Below, in pieces: positions 17,138 through 25,529 of a DNA stretch of 64,000 bases. The translations under genes and the position numbers were made by a program. Positions within the stretch are counted from its first letter, which is position 1. The number at the start of each line of letters is the position of its first letter. The DNA comes from 34-65-8 sp964516135 (GTDB lineage Bacteria; Pseudomonadota; Alphaproteobacteria; Sphingomonadales; Sphingomonadaceae), in the NCBI GenBank assembly GCA_964516135.1, contig CAZEWN010000003.1, positions 124,001-188,000 on the forward strand, written 5' to 3'. The notes beneath the pieces are model-generated. The model was not told the DNA's origin, ran no database searches, and saw only the letters and a list, made by a program, of their open reading frames with translations.

Positions 17138-17926
17138 TCAGTGCAGATGCTCAGCGTCGTTGATGTAAAGCGACGTGAGCAGCGCGAAGACATAGGCCTG
17201 GATGCCCGCGACCAGGATTTCCAGCGCGCTGATGCCGATCATCAGTGCAAAGCTGGGCAGCCCGACGAGCAGACCGAAGCCCGCCCCGGCGTTGGTCCCG
17301 TCGATCACGAAGCTCGACAGCACCTTCAAGAGGACGTGGCCAGCCATCATCGCCACGAACAGCCGCAGCGCGAGGCTGAACGGGCGCACGGCGAAACTGA
17401 TCAGTTCGATCGGAAAGATGATCGGTATCATCGGCAACGGCGTGCCGTGGGGAACGAACAAGCTGAAGAACTTGAGCCCGTGCTTCCAGAAGCCGACAAT
17501 TAGCACGATCGAGAAGCTCATCACCGCCAGAACGCCGGTGACCGTGAAGTGGCTGGTGAACGTGAACGGGTGGATGCCGACCACGCCAAGCGGCAGCAGT
17601 CCCAGAAGATTGGCGAACAGGATGAACATGAACAGCGAGAACACGTAAGGGACATACTTGCGCCCCTCCTTGCCGATGTTCGCTTCGAGCATGTCGTCGA
17701 TGAAGCCGGTGAAGGTTTCCACCGCCATCTGCCAGCGGCCGGGCACCAGCTGGCGCCGCATCCCGCCCGCGACGAAGATCGTCAGCAGGACGGTCGTGAC
17801 CGCCATCCACAGCGCGCTGTTGGTGAAAGCGATGTTATAGCCCGCGATTTCCCAGCCCTCGGTCCCGCCGATGGGGGCGATGGTGAACTGGTACATCGGG
17901 TCGACTTTGGCCGGTGCGGCTGCCAC
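17138..17926 (-). CDS. atpB: ATP synthase F0 subunit a
   Basis: Subunit a forms the proton half-channels against the c-ring. I start at the GTG at 17926, giving 262 residues beginning (M)AAAPAKVDPMYQFTI, which matches the N-terminus I know from related sphingomonads; the ATG of MYQFTI would be 10 codons shorter. Five to six membrane spans are visible, with the essential arginine in VRPFSLALRLFVAMMAGH and the C-terminal helix EILVAGIQAYVFALLTSLYI. It lies 47 bp upstream of atpE. Confidence 0.95.
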   Translation of the reverse strand: MAAAPAKVDPMYQFTIAPIGGTEGWEIAGYNIAFTNSALWMAVTTVLLTIFVAGGMRRQLVPGRWQMAVETFTGFIDDMLEANIGKEGRKYVPYVFSLFMFILFANLLGLLPLGVVGIHPFTFTSHFTVTGVLAVMSFSIVLIVGFWKHGLKFFSLFVPHGTPLPMIPIIFPIELISFAVRPFSLALRLFVAMMAGHVLLKVLSSFVIDGTNAGAGFGLLVGLPSFALMIGISALEILVAGIQAYVFALLTSLYINDAEHLH

Positions 17927-17975
17927 GTCTGGACGGTCCCTAAAACCTAGCGGGCGATCGCGCCCCGGCCACGCC

Positions 17976-18305
17976 TCACTTGGAGGTGTCGTCGGTCCGC
18001 GTATTCGCCATCCGGAAGATGTTCCTGAAGGCAACGACTATTCCGAGGAACAGCCCCACCAACAGACCCCAGGGCGTGGTTCCAGCCAGCACGTCAACGA
18101 GCCAACCGAGCACCGCACCGCCGAGAAGCCCGCCGAGCAAGTCCGCCAATACCCGGTTGCCGCTGCGATAGTTCGCGTCGGCGCCTGATACCTGCGGCCG
18201 GTTGCGCTGCTCTTCACGCTCGCGTGCGGCCTGAAGCCGCGCTTCGAGCGCGTCGATCCGCGCATCCTCGGCAATGGGTTCCCGTGCGGGCTTCTCGTCG
18301 CTCAT
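17976..18305 (-). CDS. atpI: AtpI/AtpZ-family F0 assembly protein
   Basis: The 109-residue product has a charged N-terminal helix (DALEARLQAAREREEQRNR) and two C-terminal membrane helices (VLADLLGGLLGGAVLGWLVD and WGLLVGLFLGIVVAFRNIF), joined by AGTTPW. That is the AtpI/AtpZ layout, a small protein encoded first in ATP synthase operons and linked to c-ring assembly or magnesium supply. It begins the F0 operon here; the 139 bp upstream should contain its promoter. It is separated from atpB by 49 bp. Confidence 0.9.
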   Translation of the reverse strand: MSDEKPAREPIAEDARIDALEARLQAAREREEQRNRPQVSGADANYRSGNRVLADLLGGLLGGAVLGWLVDVLAGTTPWGLLVGLFLGIVVAFRNIFRMANTRTDDTSK

Positions 18306-18444
18306 GCCAGCCTCCTGTGAAGGGAATGCGCGGCACAGGCAGAGGTGCCCGCCGAGGGCGCCGCCCCCTTAGGCGGGGGTCATGGGCGAGTCAACCGGTG
18401 TGGGGCGGAAATGGGAGCATTGTGAATGCACCCCGGCGGCGATT

Positions 18445-18843
18445 TCAAGGACAGCGGGAGTCGCGTTGCGGGGGTGCGCTGGTGCGGGTCTGCCAACTGC
18501 CGTCGGGCGCCTGATATTTCTCGCCCGCCGATGTCCGCGCGATGGCGATGCAACCGGCGGTCAGCGCATATTCCTCCAGCGTCGCGTTCGCAGCCTTTGC
18601 CCGCTCGGCATAGACCTCGCGCCGCTTGATATTGATGTCGTTGACCATCCGCTGCAACGCGGGTGTGGCGGCACCGACGATGCCGAGATAGCCATCCATC
18701 TTCTCGCCGACCTGGCCCGAGGAGCGAGCCGCGTCATAGGCCGGATCGCGCTGGGCCAGTGCGGGTGTTCCCAGGGCCAGCACGGCCAGACCAGCGCCCA
18801 GGGCGAGCTTTCGCAGCGAAATTGTCATCGTGGTCAATCCCAT
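18445..18843 (-). CDS. ydbL: YdbL family (DUF1318) periplasmic protein
   Basis: The product (132 residues from the ATG at 18843, whose TGATG overlaps the ynbE stop; 127 from the ATG at 18828) has a Sec signal peptide ending at ALA-QRDPAYDAAR. The mature part contains the family-typical GQVGEKMDGYLGIV, then VNDINIKRREVYAERAKA and AGCIAIARTSAGEKYQAPDGSW. YdbL belongs with YdbH and YnbE in the envelope; published work on E. coli assigns it a periplasmic, chaperone-like role in assembling the YdbH-YnbE bridge. It is the last gene of this three-gene operon. Confidence 0.88.
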   Translation of the reverse strand: MGLTTMTISLRKLALGAGLAVLALGTPALAQRDPAYDAARSSGQVGEKMDGYLGIVGAATPALQRMVNDINIKRREVYAERAKAANATLEEYALTAGCIAIARTSAGEKYQAPDGSWQTRTSAPPQRDSRCP

Positions 18844-19028
18844 CAGAATATGTCCGCGTTTTCCTCGATCGTATTGCCCGCATCCTCCGCCAGGCGATAG
18901 ATCACTTCCTGCCGGATGTTGATGTTCAATTCGATCACGATCGGTTCTGCGGGCGCCGTCACGTTGATGCAACCAGCCAGCATCGCCAACGGGGCCATCG
19001 GAGCATATAACGCCCGCATCCGTCGCAT
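18843..19028 (-). CDS. ynbE: YnbE-family outer-membrane lipoprotein
   Basis: From the ATG at 19028 this is a 61-residue lipoprotein: MRRMRALYAPMAPLAMLAGC, with the lipobox L-A-G-C, then INVTAPAEPIVIELNINIRQ, a beta-strand-rich piece characteristic of YnbE, and the ending DAGNTIEENADIF. In E. coli YnbE multimerises and continues the beta-groove of YdbH to the outer membrane. A longer in-frame start at 19100 would bury the signal peptide and is rejected. It lies 68 bp after ydbH and touches ydbL. Confidence 0.88.
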   Translation of the reverse strand: MRRMRALYAPMAPLAMLAGCINVTAPAEPIVIELNINIRQEVIYRLAEDAGNTIEENADIF

Positions 19029-19096
19029 CCCGCATGCCCCCCGATGCACGACCGGCAGTGTCGCAGGGGGGACGCGCGGGGTCAATCTGGCAGCGT

Positions 19097-22000
19097 TCAT
19101 CGCATGGTCTCGCTTTCCGGGGTCTGAATGGCGGGTTCATTGGGAATTACGTCCTCCGGACGAACGGCGGGCGGAGGCGGGCTGACCTGGCGACGGATCG
19201 GCAAGCCGTTGTCGTCGACCAGACCGAGTTCACGCGGATCGCGTACAAAGGCCGGGTCGTACATCGCGCGGATCGAAGTGATAAGCTGGTAGAACGGCGC
19301 GCGCACGTTGACATTGAATCGCAACGGCAGGCTGGCCAGGCGCCGGGTGAGGAAATTGCTTGTCGCCCCCTCGCCCTGACTGACCCCGTCGAACCGCACG
19401 CGCGTAACGATCTCGCCGGTCAGCGCGCCGTCCATCCGCACGGTCATGGTGCGATAGTTGAGCGAACGCAGCGCGTCGAAAGCGAAATTCGCGATCGGAG
19501 TAAGATCCTCGTAAGTCAGTTCACCGACGTAGGACACATTGCCACCCGGCGCGCGAGAATCGAGCGCCCCACCCTCTATCCGGCCATTGCCGGCCGTATC
19601 GAAAATGATCGGGACCACGCCATCGAACACACCCGTGGCGCTGATATTGCCCAGTTCCATCTGCTGGACGAATTGCGCCGCCTCCAGCCCTTCGATGCGG
19701 AACACATAGCGGCGCGCCTCCTGCACACCAAAGTTGAGATCGACCGGTTCAAGGATCAGCGATCCGCCCATGAACGGCCACCGCCCGCCGGCGACCGAAA
19801 CGAGCGTCCCACCGCGCAAACCGAACTCCACCTCACCATCCAGAACCTCGATGCCCGGGTTGATCGAGGCAACGCGCAGCCGCTGGCCCGGCGCGGTGGT
19901 GAGGCTGATCAGGTCGTCGAAGCGGATCGTGCCGCGCGCCCCGCGAACCGGCCCGAACGCGGCTGCGAAATCGAGCCCGACGGTCGAGAAGGAGCCGGTG
20001 CTGGTCACGCCGCGCGCATCCCAGTCGACCCTTCCCGTGCCGTTGACCAGTCCGCGCGCGTTCGCAATCACGCCCAGGGCGCGAACGGTCAGGTCGTCGG
20101 GTTGCAATGCCTCGTCGAAGCGAAGTCCGTTCACGGCGAGATCGGCGTGGCCGACCCCGGACGACAGCGCGTGCACGATCGCCACGTCGGTCACCGCACG
20201 GTCGCTGGCGGGATGCCGGAGCGTCGCAAGCGCGCGGATGACGTTGCCCTCCAGCGCCAGGGTGGCGCCCCGCGCGGCCAGCGGCTCGAAACGGTCGGGC
20301 TTGGCCCGGTCCCGCAGCCTGAAAGCGCCATCGGTCAGCGTCAACGCGTTGCCCGCGTAACGCCAGCGGCCACTGGCCTCGGTCAGATCGAGCGGCACCG
20401 CGGCGAGGCTGACGTCGGCATCGGCAAACGTGCCCGCGATATCCGAGCCGCCCAGCTGTGCACCCAGATCTCTGATCAGGAACCGGCTTGCGGTGGCCAG
20501 GGGGCCGAGTGACACATCAAGGTTCCGTGCGCGCAGCACGCCGGGAAAGGCGAAGCCGATCGGGCCGCTGGCGATCCGCACCGGCGTTCCGGCGAGCCGC
20601 CCCGCGATGTTGAGTGACGGCGCCCCCGCCGCGATCTGCACGCCCGCACCGTCGCTGCGTACGATCGCGCTGCCCGGTGGCGGGCACAGCGTCAGGCGGC
20701 GGCTGTCGATCTCGAGGGTTGCAATCGCCAGTCGGTCGAACCGCGCCTCGGTACAGCGCCGCCACAGCGACAGCGCGCCATCGGATGCCCATCGCCCGCT
20801 CAGCGGAAGGCGCAGCCCACGCGTCGATCCACCCGGCAACGGGCCGCTGGCAATGACCTCTCCGGAAAAACCAAGCGAGCCATCGCGGGCCTGCGCCACG
20901 TCGAGATTTGGCACCGCCAGCGACGCGCCGCCAGCGACATATTCCTGCATGCGAAGTCGCAGCACCATCGTGCCGCCCGGCTGGCGCTCCATCCGCCCTG
21001 CGATCTGCGGCATGCCGGCGCCGCCCGTCACCAGGTTGCCCTCCAGCCGCGGACGCCGCCCGCCAGCACTCGACATCTGGAAGCGGGACAGCGACAGCAA
21101 TGTCGCACCACTGCCGCCGCGCACGCTTGCCGAAGGTACGACCAGACCAATCCCGGACACGGTGCGGCGCAGCGACAGGTCGGCGATCATGCTGCTGCCG
21201 CGCTCTTCGCGCGCCAACGCCTGCCGCGCTTGGCGCAGCAACGGGGCGAGCAGCGTCTGATCGGTCGCGAAGATCCCGTTTGCAAGCGCGCGGTCGATGG
21301 CATCACCAGCGCGCAGCCCGTTGCCGCGCACCCGGGTATCGAGCTCGATGCGGGCGAAACTGTCGCGCGCGCGCAGCGCGCCCTCGGCGGTCACCACCGC
21401 GAACCGGGCTTGCGGCACGATAACTCCGCGCCCGGCCAGCGAATAGGTTGCGTTGACACCCCCGGACGAGGTCGCGGCACGCAGCGTACCCGACAGCGAG
21501 TTTGCGCCGCCGCCAGGCGCGGTCAACGCGCCGGTGGTGATCCTGGCGCGCCCATCGAACCCGTCGAGCCGAGGCGAACCGTTCGCGTCGACCTGCAGCG
21601 CGGCATCGGCGAGCATCACCCCGGCTGCCGGACAGGCCAACCGCCCAACCCGTACCGGCCCGGCAAATCGCGGCGCACCGGCGCTGGTGGTCACGCGGCC
21701 GAACAGCGTGGCGCCGCCCGCCGTGCAACCGGCGCCCGACAGGCTTGGCGCGGTTGCGGCGATAATCCCGGCGAACCCGTCGTCCAGCTCGCCCTCCCCT
21801 TCGGCCTTCACGCCGACCGGTCCGAAATCGGTTTCCAGCAAAGCGCGCCCGTCAACCAGCCTGAGGTCGAGGTCGGGCAGACCGGGCGGCTCGTCGCTCT
21901 CGGAAAAGATCAGCGGATCCAGGCTGCCGAACGACAAGGCGCCGCCACGGTAGCTGCCGTAGAGACGTGGCCGGATCACTTCGACGCGTCCGATCGCCGG

Positions 22001-22318
22001 TGTCCCCAGGCGGTAGCGCAAGTGCACGACGACCCGCTCGATAGTGAGATCGGGCCGGCGCGGATCTCCGACCACGACATTGGCGAGGATCTGCCGGTCC
22101 GGCGCGACCGATTCGATGTCGTAAGTCGCGTCCAGCCCGGCGGCCTCGAGCTGCTCGAAAACGATATCAGCCGCGATTTTCTCGCGCTGGGTCCATATCG
22201 CGCCCAGGCCGACCACCAGAAACACACCGACCCCGGCGGACACGCGCCAGCGTTTGCGGCGGGGCACCAGCCGGGCGACGAGGCTCTTTCCTGTATTGTC
22301 GACGTCGGCCGCGGCCAT
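19097..22318 (-). CDS. ydbH: YdbH-family AsmA-like intermembrane lipid transport protein
   Basis: The 1073-residue protein has a basic N-terminus (VARLVPRRKRWRVS), one inner-membrane anchor at about residues 28-43 (VGVFLVVGLGAIW), and then over 1000 residues of periplasmic beta-strand sequence. It is rich in Gly, Arg and Asp with repeated amphipathic strands, as expected of the AsmA/TamB/YhdP/YdbH class that forms a hydrophobic groove for phospholipids. The C-terminal part (GGTLVSVAGGRWPFMGGSLI, later ATGVFDGVVPIIFDTAGNGR) is the conserved YdbH region I recognise. Its order with ynbE and ydbL is the same as in E. coli. It is divergent from radC with a 68-bp gap. Confidence 0.88.
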   Translation of the reverse strand: MAAADVDNTGKSLVARLVPRRKRWRVSAGVGVFLVVGLGAIWTQREKIAADIVFEQLEAAGLDATYDIESVAPDRQILANVVVGDPRRPDLTIERVVVHLRYRLGTPAIGRVEVIRPRLYGSYRGGALSFGSLDPLIFSESDEPPGLPDLDLRLVDGRALLETDFGPVGVKAEGEGELDDGFAGIIAATAPSLSGAGCTAGGATLFGRVTTSAGAPRFAGPVRVGRLACPAAGVMLADAALQVDANGSPRLDGFDGRARITTGALTAPGGGANSLSGTLRAATSSGGVNATYSLAGRGVIVPQARFAVVTAEGALRARDSFARIELDTRVRGNGLRAGDAIDRALANGIFATDQTLLAPLLRQARQALAREERGSSMIADLSLRRTVSGIGLVVPSASVRGGSGATLLSLSRFQMSSAGGRRPRLEGNLVTGGAGMPQIAGRMERQPGGTMVLRLRMQEYVAGGASLAVPNLDVAQARDGSLGFSGEVIASGPLPGGSTRGLRLPLSGRWASDGALSLWRRCTEARFDRLAIATLEIDSRRLTLCPPPGSAIVRSDGAGVQIAAGAPSLNIAGRLAGTPVRIASGPIGFAFPGVLRARNLDVSLGPLATASRFLIRDLGAQLGGSDIAGTFADADVSLAAVPLDLTEASGRWRYAGNALTLTDGAFRLRDRAKPDRFEPLAARGATLALEGNVIRALATLRHPASDRAVTDVAIVHALSSGVGHADLAVNGLRFDEALQPDDLTVRALGVIANARGLVNGTGRVDWDARGVTSTGSFSTVGLDFAAAFGPVRGARGTIRFDDLISLTTAPGQRLRVASINPGIEVLDGEVEFGLRGGTLVSVAGGRWPFMGGSLILEPVDLNFGVQEARRYVFRIEGLEAAQFVQQMELGNISATGVFDGVVPIIFDTAGNGRIEGGALDSRAPGGNVSYVGELTYEDLTPIANFAFDALRSLNYRTMTVRMDGALTGEIVTRVRFDGVSQGEGATSNFLTRRLASLPLRFNVNVRAPFYQLITSIRAMYDPAFVRDPRELGLVDDNGLPIRRQVSPPPPAVRPEDVIPNEPAIQTPESETMR

Positions 22319-22386
22319 TCCCCACCCTTGCGCGCATCGCCAGGCAAAGGCAATGCAGGCAAATTAACTCGCTGGCGGGGTCAGGG

Positions 22387-23085
22387 TTGCCGCATCTGCA
22401 AGAAAAATCGGGAAAACAGGATGCGACGGGGCATCGCGCGCGGTTAAGGCGTCGCCTCCTCGATGGGGGTGCGGAAGCGCTGGCGGATTACGAGGTGCTC
22501 GAATACCTGTTGTTCGCGGCCAACCCGCGCGGCGATACCAAGCCGTTGGCGAAAGCCCTGATCGAGCGGTTCGGGTCGCTGCACGCTGTCCTCAATGCCG
22601 AACCCGGCGCGCTGACCAAGGTGCCCGGGATGGGCGAAACCGGCGCCGCCGCGCTCAAGGCCGTGGCCCTCGCCGCGCGTCGCATGGCACGCGGGCAGAT
22701 CACGCAAAAGCCGGTGCTGGGCAGCTGGCAGGCGCTCCTCGATTACCTCACCATCGACATGGCGCATCTGACAGTCGAGCGCGTGCGGGTGCTCTACCTC
22801 GACACCCGCAACCGTCTGATCATGGACCACCACGTGGGCGATGGCTCGATCGACGAGGCCGCAATCCATCCGCGCGAGGTCATCCGCCGCGCGCTCGACC
22901 TTGGCGCCAGCGCGCTGATCCTGGTCCACAACCATCCAAGCGGCAATCCCGAGCCAAGCCGCGCCGACATCGAGATCACGCGCCGCATCGCCGAGGCCGG
23001 GCGGCTGCTGGGCGTAGTGGTCCACGACCATGTGATAGTGGGGCGCCAGGGACATGCCAGCCTCAAGGCCAAGGGGCTGATCTAG
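22387..23085 (+). CDS. radC: RadC/JAB domain DNA-repair-associated protein
   Basis: The 232-residue product has an N-terminal helix-hairpin-helix part (ADYEVLEYLLFAANPRGDTK, then LTKVPGMGETGAAAL) and a C-terminal JAB/MPN metal-binding domain with the motif HNHPSGNPEPSRADIEITRR preceded by the catalytic-region Glu/Asp residues. RadC family members were once linked to recombination repair but their biochemical role is unsettled. There is no ATG; I take the TTG at 22387, with GGGGTCAGGG upstream. The stop lies inside a 14-bp perfect palindrome just before the sigma-factor gene. Confidence 0.92.
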   Translation: MPHLQEKSGKQDATGHRARLRRRLLDGGAEALADYEVLEYLLFAANPRGDTKPLAKALIERFGSLHAVLNAEPGALTKVPGMGETGAAALKAVALAARRMARGQITQKPVLGSWQALLDYLTIDMAHLTVERVRVLYLDTRNRLIMDHHVGDGSIDEAAIHPREVIRRALDLGASALILVHNHPSGNPEPSRADIEITRRIAEAGRLLGVVVHDHVIVGRQGHASLKAKGLI

Positions 23086-23090
23086 ATCAG
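23077..23090. repeat. Perfect 14-bp palindrome at the radC / sigma-factor junction
   Basis: CTGATCTAGATCAG spans the radC stop codon and ends directly against the ATG of the ECF sigma gene at 23091. It is the only thing between the two genes, sits in the place of a ribosome-binding site, and could be an operator or a hairpin affecting initiation. Confidence 0.6.
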
Positions 23091-23636
23091 ATGGCGCTGC
23101 CCAAGGACGATCCGGATGCCGCGCTGGTCGCCGCCGCGATCCGGGGCGACCGCGCCGCCTTCGCCGCGCTGCTCGAACGGCACTACGACCGCATCCATGG
23201 CCTCGCCTGGCAGATGACCGGAACACGCGCCGATGCCGACGACATCGCGCAGGACGTGTGCTGCACTTTGGTGGAAAAGATCGGCAATTTCCGCGGCGAG
23301 GCGAAGTTCGCCACCTGGCTATGCGGCATCGTTTACAACGCCTGCCGTGATCACCACCGCCGCCGCCGCTCATTTCGCGGGCTGACCGCGCGACTTGGCG
23401 TGCTCGCCGGCCTCGCCGCGCCGCCTGACGGGCGCGACCTGCACGACCAGATGTGGGTCAACAGCGCCATCGCGCGGCTCAAGCCTGCACTGCGCGACAC
23501 GGTGGTGCTGGTTGCAGGACAGCAGCTCACGCATGCCGAGGCTGCGGAGATACTCGGCGTCGCAGAAAACACGGTATCCTGGCGCATGCACGAGGTGCGG
23601 CGACTGCTCGGCACGGGCAGAGGGGGCGAGGGATGA
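23091..23636 (+). CDS. ECF-type RNA polymerase sigma factor
   Basis: The 181-residue product is a compact sigma-70 family protein. Region 2 is seen in DRAAFAALLERHYDRIHGLA and TRADADDIAQDVCCTLVEKI, then FATWLCGIVYNACRDHHRRR; region 4 in LKPALRDTVVLVAGQQLTHA followed by the helix-turn-helix AEILGVAENTVSWRMHEVRR. The linker between them is about 30 residues and no extra C-terminal domain is present. It would direct transcription of a small regulon, probably including its own operon. The two following genes encode envelope proteins, which fits a surface-signalling or stress-sensing set-up. No zinc-binding anti-sigma gene of the ChrR or RsrA kind is adjacent. Confidence 0.92.
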   Translation: MALPKDDPDAALVAAAIRGDRAAFAALLERHYDRIHGLAWQMTGTRADADDIAQDVCCTLVEKIGNFRGEAKFATWLCGIVYNACRDHHRRRRSFRGLTARLGVLAGLAAPPDGRDLHDQMWVNSAIARLKPALRDTVVLVAGQQLTHAEAAEILGVAENTVSWRMHEVRRLLGTGRGGEG

Positions 23637-23737
23637 ACGCGGGGAAAAAATATCTGTCCGAAGCACAAAGGATTGCCCTGGCAGCCACGTCTCAGGGTCA
23701 TGCGGGCAATCATGCTCCGCTGTCCGGGAGATGCCTC

Positions 23738-25471
23738 ATGGCCCAGTTACGCACCGCCGCCTTTATCGCGTTCACAGCCGTCCTGCTCGCTTCCTGCGCC
23801 GGGTCGAACCCGCCACTTGCGGAACAATCGGCGTCAAGCGCAAGCCTGCCCTTCCCCCCACCGCCACCACCTCCGCCACCGCCACTTGCCGAGGCGGCGA
23901 ACGACATTGTCGTTACCGGCAGCGCGATCGCCAGTCCGCGCACGCCCGACGCCCGCATGGCGGTCGCGCCAGCGATGATGCCAGTCTTCGGCAAGATGGA
24001 CGAACGGCGGCCGCAGCCACCCACGTATTACGACCAGGGTCGCGATAAATTCGCTGAGGTCGACCAGAACACCTTTGAGATCGTCGCCAATGAGCCGGTC
24101 TCGACTTTCTCAATCGACGTCGACACCGCGTCCTATGGCTTCGTGCGCGCCTCGCTCGACCGCAACGTCCTCCCGCAGCCTAACGCGGTCCGCAGCGAGG
24201 AGATGATCAACTACTTCAGCTACGACTATCGCCCGGCGGTATCGGCGGAGCAACCGTTCAGCACGCAGGTCGATGTTTTCCCCAGCCCCTGGACCGCCGG
24301 GCGCAAGCTGGTGCGCGTGGGGATCAAGGGTTACGAGATCCAGCGCGCCGAGCGGCCCCGGGCCAACCTGGTGTTCCTGATCGACAGTTCCGGTTCGATG
24401 AACGCGCCCAACAAATTGCCGCTGGTCAAACAGTCGCTGGCCATGCTGCTCGATCAGCTCGACGGTGACGACCGCGTCGCGATCGTGGCTTATGCGGGCA
24501 GCGCGGGGACGGTGCTAGAGCCCACGGCTGCTAGCCAGAAGGGGCGAATCCTCGCCGCGATCGACCAGCTCGGCGCCGGCGGCAGCACGGCGGGTGCCGA
24601 GGGCATCCGCCAGGCCTATGCCCTTGCCCAGCGCAATTTCGACCGGCAGGGCGTGAACCGCGTGATCCTGGCAACGGACGGCGACTTCAACGTCGGCATC
24701 ACCGACCAGGAGGAACTGAAGGGCTATATCGAGCGCGAGCGCGCCAAAGGCGTGTTTCTCTCGGTTCTCGGCTACGGCATGGGCAATTACAACGACGCCC
24801 TGATGCAGACGCTGGCCCAGAACGGCAACGGCACCGCCGCCTACATCGACACCATCGCCGAAGCGCGCAAGACACTGGTCGAGGAAGCGACCTCGACCCT
24901 GTTCCCGATCGCCAAGGACGTGAAGATCCAGGTTGAATTCAATCCGGCAACGGTCTCCGAATACCGCCTGATCGGATACGAGACGCGGATGCTTGCGCGC
25001 GAGAATTTCGATAACGACAAGGTCGACGCGGGCGAGGTCGGATCGGGGCAAACGGTGACTGCGATCTACGAGATCGTGCCAGTGGGCGGTCCGCGCGCAA
25101 ACGGCGAGTTGCGTTATACCCGCAACGCCACACGGCCTGCCCCCGGCGCGGCGGACGAGTACGGTTTCGTCAAGATCCGCTACAAGCTGCCGAAGTCGGA
25201 TACCTCGCGGCTGCTGTCGACGCCGATTGATCGGACGAAGGAAGCCGCCACCTTCGCCGCCGCGCCGCGCGATGCGCGTTTCGCCACCGGCGTCGCACTG
25301 TTCAGCGAACTGCTGCGCGGCGGCCGCTACAGCGGCACGATGACTTACGACGACGTGCTCAAGATCGCGGGCGACGCGCGTGGGGAAGACGAATATGGCT
25401 ATCGCGCCGAATTCGTCCGCCTGGTCCGCGCCGCCAAGACCGCTGCCACCCTGGCACGATTGGGAGAGTGA
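23738..25471 (+). CDS. YfbK-like von Willebrand factor A lipoprotein
   Basis: The product has 577 residues from the ATG at 23738, which has GGGAG upstream. It has a lipoprotein signal ending LLASC, a low-complexity segment of 10 consecutive prolines (about residues 39-48), and then DIVVTGS (23903-23923). The YfbK N-terminal domain follows (STFSIDVDTASYGFVRASL, RSEEMINYFSYDY). The vWA domain has the metal site DSSGSMNAPNK and the later ATDGDFNVGI, and the C-terminal part resembles DUF3520. vWA MIDAS domains bind protein ligands through Mg2+. An alternative ATG at 23633 overlaps the sigma stop but would put 35 residues before the signal. Confidence 0.9.
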   Translation: MAQLRTAAFIAFTAVLLASCAGSNPPLAEQSASSASLPFPPPPPPPPPPLAEAANDIVVTGSAIASPRTPDARMAVAPAMMPVFGKMDERRPQPPTYYDQGRDKFAEVDQNTFEIVANEPVSTFSIDVDTASYGFVRASLDRNVLPQPNAVRSEEMINYFSYDYRPAVSAEQPFSTQVDVFPSPWTAGRKLVRVGIKGYEIQRAERPRANLVFLIDSSGSMNAPNKLPLVKQSLAMLLDQLDGDDRVAIVAYAGSAGTVLEPTAASQKGRILAAIDQLGAGGSTAGAEGIRQAYALAQRNFDRQGVNRVILATDGDFNVGITDQEELKGYIERERAKGVFLSVLGYGMGNYNDALMQTLAQNGNGTAAYIDTIAEARKTLVEEATSTLFPIAKDVKIQVEFNPATVSEYRLIGYETRMLARENFDNDKVDAGEVGSGQTVTAIYEIVPVGGPRANGELRYTRNATRPAPGAADEYGFVKIRYKLPKSDTSRLLSTPIDRTKEAATFAAAPRDARFATGVALFSELLRGGRYSGTMTYDDVLKIAGDARGEDEYGYRAEFVRLVRAAKTAATLARLGE

Positions 25472-25529
25472 ACTGGATGGATACTGCAATGACATTCAAT
25501 CGACATTTGGTTCGCAAATAGGCCAGTCG

